NCBI RefSeq assembly: GCF_009725995.1
Contig: NZ_RCNS01000001.1
Location: forward strand, 910,283 to 974,282
Source of the DNA: Zobellia laminariae
GTDB taxonomy: Bacteria; Bacteroidota; Bacteroidia; Flavobacteriales; Flavobacteriaceae
Direction: 5' to 3'
Length of the DNA: 64,000 nt
Positions 36,357 to 43,686 of this stretch are shown one piece after another (the stretch's first letter is position 1; each line of letters starts with the position of its first letter). The notes below the pieces were generated by a model, which saw only the letters and a list, made by a program, of their open reading frames with translations, ran no database searches and was not told where the DNA came from. The position numbers and the translations under genes were made by a program.

Positions 36357-37501
36357 ATTTTAATCCTAAGAACAGGTCTTCCAATCTTACTTTACTCATT
36401 GCATCGTTTGCTATTGTGAGTCTCATCTTGCTAAACACCAATAGTTTTTTTAAAAAATTTAAAGAAGAAGAACGTCTAAAAATGGAAATCTGGGCCACGG
36501 CACAATCAGAATTCCAACAGTCTTCAGAAGATACAGATTTAGGAAGCCTTCACCTTAAAGTTTTTCAGAATAACACCTCTACTCCAATGATTTTGGTGAA
36601 TAAAGATGGATCTGTCAAGACCAATAATATAGACAAGGAAAAAAGTATAGATTCCGTTTATGTACAAAAACAGATATTAAAATTTCAAAGTGAAAACATC
36701 CCCATTTCCATTGACCAACAAGGAGAGCACTTGGCCACCTTATATTACGGCAACTCTGAGGTCTTGAACAAACTAAAGTATTACCCCATAGCCCTTCTGC
36801 TTATTATATTTCTGTTCGCTGCTGTAATTTTCTTCTTTTTCAAAACCAACAAAGCCTCGGAGCAGAACAAAGTATGGGCAGGTATGGCCAAAGAAACGGC
36901 TCACCAAATTGGCACGCCTCTTTCTTCTTTGTTAGGATGGAACGAACTTTTGAAAACGGAAAATATCAACCCAGAAATCACCAAAGAGATAGCAAAAGAC
37001 ATTACTAGGCTTGAAACTATTACCGAACGATTCTCCAAAATTGGGTCGTTGCCCAAATTAGACACTTATGATATTGTCAAAGAGACTAAAGATGCCTATG
37101 AATACCTTAAATTGCGAAGCTCTAAACTTATAGAATTCTCTTTTACTTCAGATGAAGAAGAAATTCCAGTGATGCTCAATCACACCCTTTTTAACTGGAC
37201 TATTGAAAATCTCGTAAAAAATGGTATTGATGCTATGAAAGGCAAAGGAAGCATTCATATTAAAATCATAAATGAAGGCAAACAGGTTCACATTCAAGTT
37301 TCGGATACAGGTCATGGAATACCAAAAAGTAACTTCCAAGCTATTTTTAATCCAGGGGTAACTAGCAAAAAAAGAGGTTGGGGGCTAGGTCTTTCATTGG
37401 TCAAAAGAATCGTTGAAGAGTACCATAAGGGGAAAATAAAAGTACTTTCGTCGAATAAACAGGGTACAGTTATGCAACTTACTTTAAAGACACTAAGTTA
37501 G
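36353..37501 (+). CDS. Sensor histidine kinase
   Basis: A 382-residue membrane kinase: helix near residues 12-28, about 110 residues outside, second helix near 142-162, then the kinase core. The H-box is AKETAHQIGTPLSSLLGW with His-184. The ATPase domain shows the N-box (ENLVKNGIDAM), DTGHGIP, and GWGLGLSLVKRIVEE. No response regulator is adjacent, so the partner lies elsewhere or the kinase cross-talks. A small zinc-ribbon membrane protein gene follows. Confidence 0.92.
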   Translation: MNFNPKNRSSNLTLLIASFAIVSLILLNTNSFFKKFKEEERLKMEIWATAQSEFQQSSEDTDLGSLHLKVFQNNTSTPMILVNKDGSVKTNNIDKEKSIDSVYVQKQILKFQSENIPISIDQQGEHLATLYYGNSEVLNKLKYYPIALLLIIFLFAAVIFFFFKTNKASEQNKVWAGMAKETAHQIGTPLSSLLGWNELLKTENINPEITKEIAKDITRLETITERFSKIGSLPKLDTYDIVKETKDAYEYLKLRSSKLIEFSFTSDEEEIPVMLNHTLFNWTIENLVKNGIDAMKGKGSIHIKIINEGKQVHIQVSDTGHGIPKSNFQAIFNPGVTSKKRGWGLGLSLVKRIVEEYHKGKIKVLSSNKQGTVMQLTLKTLS

Positions 37502-37552
37502 AAGGTTCAATTAAGAGGATAGTATAATTTTATATTTTTGATACGCAGTAAA

Positions 37553-37894
37553 ATGGCAAATGAAAAGTTAGTGATTATAAAAGAGGCGGACCTGACAAAC
37601 AACTGTCCGGAATGTTTTAGTCAAGATTTAAAGCTTTCATTTTATCAAAAGCACAAGCAAGGCAAACTTTTCAACTCCATTACCAATGAAGTTACTTCTA
37701 AAATTGTCTGCAACAAATGTGGAACTGATATCTATCCCGTAAGTTGGACTGACGATATTGAACGAAGCTTTAAATACTACCAAAAAATGGTGGTGCCAGA
37801 AAGAAGTACGGTAACATTTACCTCTTTATTCTGGATTCTTACTCTTTTGTTAGTGGCTGTAGTGGCTGCTGGTGTTTATTTCTTGCTGCAATAA
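37553..37894 (+). CDS. Zinc-ribbon membrane protein
   Basis: About 113 residues from ATG 37553. An upstream ATG at 37538 overlaps the TATTTTTG -7 box at 37533-37540. Two Cys pairs (NCPECF near 16 and CNKCG near 54) form a probable zinc ribbon, followed by a C-terminal membrane helix (FTSLFWILTLLLVAVVAAGVYF). No function known. The 3' end is six bases from the convergent HIT gene stop. Confidence 0.8.
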   Translation: MANEKLVIIKEADLTNNCPECFSQDLKLSFYQKHKQGKLFNSITNEVTSKIVCNKCGTDIYPVSWTDDIERSFKYYQKMVVPERSTVTFTSLFWILTLLLVAVVAAGVYFLLQ

Positions 37895-37900
37895 AGACTA

Positions 37901-38290
37901 TTACAGTGCGGCTATAATCTTAGCAGCCGTCTCCTTAAATTCTTCTTCAGAAAGTGAAACCTTATTTTGAAAAGTCGCATCCTGCATATTCGTAAGCGGA
38001 ATAAGATGTACATGTACGTGAGGCACTTCTAAACCAATAACCGTCATACCTACCCTTTTACAATCAATAGAAGCCTCTATAGCTTTTCCTATTTTACGTG
38101 AAAAAGCCATAAGACCCATATATAAATCTTCATCTAGGTCCATTATCTTATCAACCTCTTTTTTAGGAATACACAAGGTGTGCCCCTTAGCATTTGGGTT
38201 GATGTCCAAAAAAGCAAAATAATTCTCGTCTTCCGCTATTTTATAACAGGGAATTTCGCCGTTTATGATTTTTGTGAAGATGGAGGCCAT
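37901..38290 (-). CDS. HIT family protein
   Basis: A 129-residue histidine triad protein. The nucleotide-binding motif is HVHVHLIP at 91-98. The N-terminus (SIFTKIINGEIPCYKIAED) is typical of the Hint branch, which hydrolyses adenosine phosphoramidates. It follows greA by 12 bases and shares its transcript. Confidence 0.95.
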   Translation of the reverse strand: MASIFTKIINGEIPCYKIAEDENYFAFLDINPNAKGHTLCIPKKEVDKIMDLDEDLYMGLMAFSRKIGKAIEASIDCKRVGMTVIGLEVPHVHVHLIPLTNMQDATFQNKVSLSEEEFKETAAKIIAAL

Positions 38291-38302
38291 AACTAATTTT
38301 TT

Positions 38303-38779
38303 TTAAGCTCTTGTAATCTCTAAGATTTCAAATTTTAAAGTACCGTTTGGCACCGTTATCTCTGCAGTTTCGCCTACTTTTTTACCAAGCAGACCTCTAC
38401 CAATAGGAGAATTAACAGATATTTTTCCTGTTTTAATATCAGCCTCACTTTCAGCGACCAACGTATACTTCATTTCCATACCATTATTTTGGTTCTTCAA
38501 CTTTACGGTTGACAACACCAAAACTTTAGACGTGTCTAGTTGCGACTCATCTATAAGGCGGGCATTAGACAGGGTTTCTTCCATCTTTGAAATTTTCATT
38601 TCCAATAGACCCTGTGCTTCTTTAGCAGCATCATACTCGGCATTTTCAGATAAATCACCTTTATCTCTAGCTTCGCCTATAGCCTGAGAAGCTTTTGGTC
38701 TCTCAATATCTTTTAATTGATTGAGTTCTTCCCTTAATTTTTGTAATCCTTCTTTTGTATAGTAAGATACGTTACTCAT
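38303..38779 (-). CDS. greA: Transcription elongation factor GreA
   Basis: A 158-residue GreA that rescues backtracked RNA polymerase by stimulating transcript cleavage. The N-terminal coiled coil (YYTKEGLQKLREELNQLKDIERPKASQAIGEARDKGDLSENAEYDAAKEAQ) contains the acidic tip (DLSENAEY) needed for activity. The C-terminal FKBP-like globular domain ends in FEILEITRA. First gene of the greA-HIT operon; the leader contains a long hairpin. Confidence 0.97.
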   Translation of the reverse strand: MSNVSYYTKEGLQKLREELNQLKDIERPKASQAIGEARDKGDLSENAEYDAAKEAQGLLEMKISKMEETLSNARLIDESQLDTSKVLVLSTVKLKNQNNGMEMKYTLVAESEADIKTGKISVNSPIGRGLLGKKVGETAEITVPNGTLKFEILEITRA

Positions 38780-38813
38780 GTTATACTCGTTTAATAATCC
38801 TGTAAAATAAGAA

Positions 38814-38861
38814 AATCCTCTACATAAGTCGATATATAACCGACTATTTTTAGAGAGGATT
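38814..38861 (-). promoter_or_regulatory. Long 5' hairpin in the greA leader
   Basis: Outer stem AATCCTCT / AGAGGATT and inner stem AGTCG / CGACT on the plus strand. With the predicted transcription start at about 38862, the greA mRNA would begin with this stem-loop, 35 bases before the start codon region. It cannot be a terminator for greA, which is transcribed from it. Confidence 0.6.
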
Positions 38862-38866
38862 TAACG

Positions 38867-38874
38867 CAAATATA
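38867..38874 (-). promoter_or_regulatory. -7 box of greA
   Basis: CAAATATA on the plus strand, TATATTTG toward greA. Confidence 0.6.
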
Positions 38875-38924
38875 CATAATTTTTGATCACTTTTGTTGGA
38901 CGTATTTTAAATGATAATACCCGT

Positions 38925-39362
38925 ATGAAGCATTTTTGGAGCATTCTTCTTTTCCTATTACTTTTTTCGTGCAGTAATGATGGTGTAGTTCGTAATCCTT
39001 ACATACAGGAACTTGGATTTCGGTTTGATATGAATCTCAACTTGCCTCTCTATAGCGGCCTAACCAATCTAGGCAGTGTGGTATATATAGACAATTCCGG
39101 CATAGGTAATAGGGGTGTATATGTAATCAAATCAAGTTTTGACCAATTCCGAGCATTTGAAGCAAGTTGTCCAAATCACGTGCCTAATGAATGCTCTACA
39201 ATGACCTTACAAGGGCAGAACGTTACTTGTTCTTGTGAAGACTATGAGTACAGCCTTTTTACCGGACAATTACTGAACCGTCCAGATGATGGGGAGAGAT
39301 ATTACGACATGCTAGAATACCGTGCTACGCAAAGTGGTAACATAGTTTTGATTACGAATTAA
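38925..39362 (+). CDS. Small lipoprotein with Rieske-like Cys/His motifs
   Basis: About 145 residues from ATG 38925, which starts a lipoprotein signal peptide (LLFLLLFSC, Cys at 16); an earlier ATG at 38883 gives a less sensible N-terminus. The mature part includes EASCPNH and TCSCEDYEYS, whose spacing recalls a Rieske domain, but the second His ligand is missing and the first box is CxxH. A [2Fe-2S] cluster is therefore unlikely. Function unknown. Confidence 0.75.
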   Translation: MKHFWSILLFLLLFSCSNDGVVRNPYIQELGFRFDMNLNLPLYSGLTNLGSVVYIDNSGIGNRGVYVIKSSFDQFRAFEASCPNHVPNECSTMTLQGQNVTCSCEDYEYSLFTGQLLNRPDDGERYYDMLEYRATQSGNIVLITN

Positions 39363-39369
39363 ACTAAGG

Positions 39370-40029
39370 TTATTCGTTACGATACCTATCCATAATTACC
39401 TTAAATAATTCTCCCGTGCTTGGTGGCGTATAGGAAATGGCATTTGCGCCAGCTTCTATTGCTGCTAAAATAGATTCATCTGTTTTTCCTCCTGTAGCTA
39501 TTATTGCCACCTCATCATCAATATCGCGAATGCGCTTTATGATGTCTGTAGTTTTACCAGCTCCAGAAACATTAAAAATATCTATCCCGGCCTTTATCCG
39601 CCCTTTTATATCATCTTTTTCCGAGACAATGGTAATGGTGACAGGAATGTCTATTCTATCCTTTAACTGCCTTATAAGGTCATTAGACGCCGGTTTGTTG
39701 AGCACTACACCCAACGCTCCTTGAAAATCTGCATGAACTGCTAATTCAACCGACCGGTTACCTGTGGTAATTCCCCCTCCTACTCCGCAGAAAATAGGTT
39801 TATCCGCCGCCAAAATCAATGCGTTGGAAATGGTGGGCTGTGGCGTAAACGGATATACGGCAATAATGGCATTTGCATTCGTATTCCGAATAATGGCAAC
39901 ATCTGTGCTAAAGAGGAAAGACTTTAGCAATTGACCAAAAACACGAATACCAGAGCATTCGTCAATAATCTCAGGTACAGCAACAATATTCTTGCGGAGC
40001 TTGCTACCAAAAGCAGGAATTTTTTTCAT
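39370..40029 (-). CDS. TIM-barrel protein of unknown substrate
   Basis: A 219-residue beta/alpha barrel. Phosphate-binding-like loops occur at FCGVGGGITTGN (about 80-91), FNVSGAGKTTDI (about 152-163) and IATGGKTDES, as in ribulose-phosphate-binding barrels. I know homologues annotated hydrolase or barrel-domain protein without a proven reaction. It starts six bases after the stop of the Gfo/Idh/MocA gene, so the two should be cotranscribed and may act on the same sugar-like substrate (inference). Confidence 0.7.
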   Translation of the reverse strand: MKKIPAFGSKLRKNIVAVPEIIDECSGIRVFGQLLKSFLFSTDVAIIRNTNANAIIAVYPFTPQPTISNALILAADKPIFCGVGGGITTGNRSVELAVHADFQGALGVVLNKPASNDLIRQLKDRIDIPVTITIVSEKDDIKGRIKAGIDIFNVSGAGKTTDIIKRIRDIDDEVAIIATGGKTDESILAAIEAGANAISYTPPSTGELFKVIMDRYRNE

Positions 40030-40035
40030 CTTAAC

Positions 40036-41025
40036 TTATAAATTACCCAAAATGCTATCCATTACCCAACTGGTATGCACTGCCGTTTTTCCAGTTGACG
40101 GATGAGTTTGTTTCCCTAATAAATCCTTTTTCAAGTTTTCTACATGGAATTTTTGCACATGTTCAGGGTGTTCAATGAACAGCTTTTCTTCACCTTTTGT
40201 ATTAGCTAATACAACATCGGCCTCTTCAAAAACGGCGAAACTGATTTTACCTTCGCTACCGTAAATCTCAACTAAATCTTCTCTTTGGTGAGTGCCAAAA
40301 TTCCATGTACCTGAACCTGTAATTCCATTTTCATGAAGCCAATGTCCGGTAATGGCATCTTTAGCAGAGTATAATCCTTGTTGATTAAGCGCCGTACCGG
40401 AAACACTTTTAAAATCGCCCAATAAATATGCGAAGAGGTCTAGTCCGTGACTAGCCAAATCATCAAAATAACCTGCAGGAGCCACTTTAGCATCCGTACG
40501 CCAATTGTACTCTCCACTCAAATCTATATCGTTAGGTGGCTTTCCTAAAAACCATCTAATATGGCGCACTTTTCCTATTTCATTAGTATCTAACCATTCC
40601 TTTACCTTTAAAAAACGAGGCAAAGAACGGCGATAATAAGCAACAAATAGCGGCAATTTCTTTAGTTCAAAAGCTTTTTGGATTTCAAGACTATCAGCAT
40701 AACTCGGAGCCATTGGTTTTTCAATACAACAAGGCTTACCCGCTGCGGCAACTTTTAGAGCATATAGTTTATGACTGTCGGGAGGTGTGGCAATATAAAC
40801 AGCATCTACTTCGGGGTCATTTATAAGGGCATCAGCATCTGAATAAAACTTGGCTATGCTATGTCTTTTAGCATAGTCAGCAGCTTTTTCCGTATCACGA
40901 CGCATTACGGCTACTACCTCAAAGTTTTTTGTATTTTGATAGGGCGGTCCGCTTTTGACTTCGGTTACATCGCCGCAACCTAAAATGCCCCAGCGTATTT
41001 TTGTTTTATGTGTTGTTTCTTCCAT
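40036..41025 (-). CDS. Gfo/Idh/MocA family oxidoreductase
   Basis: A 329-residue NAD(P)-dependent oxidoreductase. The Rossmann start is IRWGILGCGDVTEV (9-22), then AVYIATPPDSH and the family EKPMAPSYAD (about 96-105). GYFDDLASHGLDLFAYLLG is the usual substrate-side block with its His. Members oxidise or dehydrate sugars and cyclitols. First gene of a two-gene unit with the TIM-barrel protein. Confidence 0.92.
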   Translation of the reverse strand: MEETTHKTKIRWGILGCGDVTEVKSGPPYQNTKNFEVVAVMRRDTEKAADYAKRHSIAKFYSDADALINDPEVDAVYIATPPDSHKLYALKVAAAGKPCCIEKPMAPSYADSLEIQKAFELKKLPLFVAYYRRSLPRFLKVKEWLDTNEIGKVRHIRWFLGKPPNDIDLSGEYNWRTDAKVAPAGYFDDLASHGLDLFAYLLGDFKSVSGTALNQQGLYSAKDAITGHWLHENGITGSGTWNFGTHQREDLVEIYGSEGKISFAVFEEADVVLANTKGEEKLFIEHPEHVQKFHVENLKKDLLGKQTHPSTGKTAVHTSWVMDSILGNL

Positions 41026-41134
41026 ATAGCCTGACTATGAATCCGTAGTAAAAATAGTGGATTTAAAGACAGCTTATCATTAGGAAAGTAACTATTTCAA
41101 CAAGTTTTTAACCCAATCCAATTTGAATAAATCA

Positions 41135-43300
41135 TTAAAACCTAACAGTGGCTCCTAATAGAAAATTGGTTCCTGCTTGTGGATAATAGCCAGCACCCTC
41201 AAAAGTCTGAACTGAGCCCGAAGAATCATCATCATATGTATAGAAATAGCCATTAGAAACTACATCCTCATCAAAAATGTTATTTACTAAACCAGATAAG
41301 GTGATGCTCTTAATAACTGATTTAAAATTAAAGACGTACTGTATATTTAAATCCGTTTGGGAGTAGGCATCCAACACAGAATTTTCTGAATCTATATTAC
41401 CCATATACTGCTCACCCACATATTTGGACAATGCAGATATTTGAAAATTCTTAACTGGCGAAAAAGCCAAACGGTTACCTATGACCACATTTGGAGAATA
41501 TGCAATATTAGTATTCCCTAAGTCCTGAAGCACCCCATTTCTTTCAAAAAAGAATTCTAAATTCTTATTAGAACTGATTGCAACATTAGGTTGTATTTGC
41601 CATTTTTCTCCTAGAAAGATATTAGCATCCAACTCAATACCGGCACGGTAACTATCTCCAACGTTTGCCCTTAATGGAGCACCAACATCATTGAGACCAC
41701 CCGTTAAGACCAATTGGTCTCTATATCTCATATAATAGGCATTGGCATTCAACTGAAAAGCATTGGAAACATAACGCCATCCCAGTTCAAAATCATTTAG
41801 TTTTTCAGGTTTTGGGCTACCACTCTCATAATCGTTTCTGTTAGGTTCCCGATTGGCTACAGCGTAACTGAAATAGAAGTTATTATTTGCATTCAAATCA
41901 AACACCACACCTGCTTTAGGATTAAAAAAGTGAAACGTATCATCTACAAGTCCTGTTTCTTCTCCATTTGCCAAATATCCTACTCTTCTGTATTGAAGAT
42001 CTCCAAAGAGACTCCATTTATCGTTTAGGCCGTAATTTGCTTTAGTGTAAAAATTGAAATCCGTTTTATTAGAATCATCTTTATAATACTTGTCACGAAT
42101 CTGACTATCAGTTGCGTAGCGGGCCCAAATAATCTCACCAAAGTGATCACCTTGATAGGAATTCCAACCTCCGCCTAAAATAACATCTAAACGATTTTTG
42201 GTATAATTAGCAGAAAATACAGCGCCATAGAACTTGTTATCCAACCAACGACGACGTATTAAATCTGTTGTATTTATAGAATCCGTGTTCACTATAATAG
42301 GCTGAAAACCGTAATCGGCAAAATCCTCATCTTCCTTATACTGTTCAAAATACCCACTTCCTTTTGTAAAATGAAATGCTACATTAGTACTCCAGGTATC
42401 AGACAATTGTTGATTCCAAAGAAACTGCGCATGGTTCTGCTTGTAATTATCAACTTCATTATCATAAAACTGGTCTACACCATTTTCATCAGTATAGGCC
42501 CCTGCAGAATTATAAGTTCTATCTTCTATTAAAGTTGTACCATCAATACCGTTCCAAGATTGATAAGTAACTTCATGACCACCAAAAAGCAAGGCTTTTA
42601 ATTGTGTTTTATCATCCGTATAGGCTGCTTGTAAAAAGTAAGAATCCAAATCTGAGGAAGCCCTATCTACATAACCGTCTGAAGTTATTCTAGACAATCT
42701 CCCTGAAATTTCAATATGGTTATTTAATAGTCCTGTACTAAATTTGATATTGTTGCGAAGTGTTTTAAAACTACCTACAGAAGACGAAATCTGCGCAAAA
42801 GCTTCATCCGCAACAGCATCCGTTAATAAATTAAGACTAGCGCCAAAAGCTCCCGAGCCATTTGTAGACGTACCCACACCACGCTGTAATTGCAAGCTTT
42901 CCGTAGATGAAGCAAAATCCGGCATATTCACCCAAAAAGTACCATGAGATTCAGAATCGTTATAAGGTATTCCGTTAATGGTCACATTTACACGGGTATT
43001 ATCACTACCACGCACACGAATACCAGTATAACCAACACCTGCGCCAGCATCTGAAGTAGTTACTACACCTGGCAAAAAATTCATAAGAATTGGAATATCC
43101 TGACCTAAATTACGAGAGGCAAATTCTTCTTTTTTAAGGTTTGAAAAAGTTACAGGAGTTGCTTTATTGACCCTAATAGCGGAAACAAAAACCTCATCTA
43201 GGTTTATTTTTTTTCCGGTAACGGAATCAATTTTCTTTTCTTGAGCGGATATTTGGCCGGTAATTCCTAAACAAACCAAAAACATTACAAAGTACTTCAT
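41135..43300 (-). CDS. TonB-dependent receptor, predicted thiamine uptake
   Basis: A 721-residue outer membrane receptor. The signal peptide ends near QISAQ, and a TonB-box-like region LDEVFVSAIRV follows. The plug domain (about 50-165) includes DIPILMNFLPGVVTTSDAG...GIRVRGSDNTRVNVTINGIPYND and ESLQLQRGVGTSTNGSGAFGASLNL. The beta barrel ends in an aromatic final strand (FLLGATVRF). There is no CarboxypepD-like N-terminal extension. A TPP riboswitch with a terminator sits in its leader, so its cargo is predicted to be thiamine or a precursor. Confidence 0.93.
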   Translation of the reverse strand: MKYFVMFLVCLGITGQISAQEKKIDSVTGKKINLDEVFVSAIRVNKATPVTFSNLKKEEFASRNLGQDIPILMNFLPGVVTTSDAGAGVGYTGIRVRGSDNTRVNVTINGIPYNDSESHGTFWVNMPDFASSTESLQLQRGVGTSTNGSGAFGASLNLLTDAVADEAFAQISSSVGSFKTLRNNIKFSTGLLNNHIEISGRLSRITSDGYVDRASSDLDSYFLQAAYTDDKTQLKALLFGGHEVTYQSWNGIDGTTLIEDRTYNSAGAYTDENGVDQFYDNEVDNYKQNHAQFLWNQQLSDTWSTNVAFHFTKGSGYFEQYKEDEDFADYGFQPIIVNTDSINTTDLIRRRWLDNKFYGAVFSANYTKNRLDVILGGGWNSYQGDHFGEIIWARYATDSQIRDKYYKDDSNKTDFNFYTKANYGLNDKWSLFGDLQYRRVGYLANGEETGLVDDTFHFFNPKAGVVFDLNANNNFYFSYAVANREPNRNDYESGSPKPEKLNDFELGWRYVSNAFQLNANAYYMRYRDQLVLTGGLNDVGAPLRANVGDSYRAGIELDANIFLGEKWQIQPNVAISSNKNLEFFFERNGVLQDLGNTNIAYSPNVVIGNRLAFSPVKNFQISALSKYVGEQYMGNIDSENSVLDAYSQTDLNIQYVFNFKSVIKSITLSGLVNNIFDEDVVSNGYFYTYDDDSSGSVQTFEGAGYYPQAGTNFLLGATVRF

Positions 43301-43376
43301 TCGTATACGTTAGCTACGAATAAAAGGGGCGTTATTCTTATTTTTAAATTGAATTTTGCCCGATTGCGGACAGACA

Positions 43377-43413
43377 TAAAAATTCCAAGAAGTGAAAAAT
43401 CACTATCCCTTGG
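43377..43413 (-). terminator. Riboswitch-controlled terminator
   Basis: On the minus strand, CCAAG...AGTGA/TCACT...CTTGG forms a hairpin followed by AATTTTTA. Its 5' arm is part of the conserved riboswitch core (TGCCAAGGGA). Ligand binding and the terminator are therefore linked, which would halt transcription before the receptor gene. Confidence 0.75.
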
Positions 43414-43522
43414 CAGCATTACCCGCCCAGGTTCATTGGGTATGATCTCAGCTTATCTTGTATTTAGTTTAAACATTACTCCGCTTAACCACAATAACAA
43501 GAGTTCGCACCCCTTTGAGATT
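43398..43522 (-). ncRNA. TPP riboswitch (THI element)
   Basis: On the minus strand the conserved landmarks appear in order: GGGGTGC, GCTGAGATCATACCC, GAACCTGGGCGGGTAATGC and CAAGGGA, with AATC/GATT able to close P1. This is the THI-box layout that binds thiamine pyrophosphate. A variable P3 arm of about 45 bases lies between. Its 5' end coincides with the predicted transcription start given by the -7 box at 43526-43533. Confidence 0.93.
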
Positions 43523-43525
43523 CGG

Positions 43526-43533
43526 CAAATATA
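43526..43533 (-). promoter_or_regulatory. -7 box of the riboswitch-receptor transcript
   Basis: CAAATATA on the plus strand, TATATTTG toward the receptor. The expected start lies at about 43522, exactly where the riboswitch begins. Confidence 0.65.
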
Positions 43534-43686
43534 GGTCTAGGCTTTCACATTTCATAACTAATTCAACCAAAAGACCTACTACAGGCAGTCTTTGAGATAT
43601 ATCAGTCAAACAATTAACGCTTATTTATAAACCCTATGAGCTTTATATCCGTATTTTTAGAAACACTTTTTGTGCAAAAAAAGAAC

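Noticed and set aside
38925..39362. Functional Rieske iron-sulfur protein
   Set aside because: The first box is CxxH and the second His ligand is lacking.
43349..43534. Open frame on the plus strand upstream of the receptor gene
   Set aside because: It lies antisense to the TPP riboswitch and shows no protein features; conserved RNA landmarks explain the sequence.
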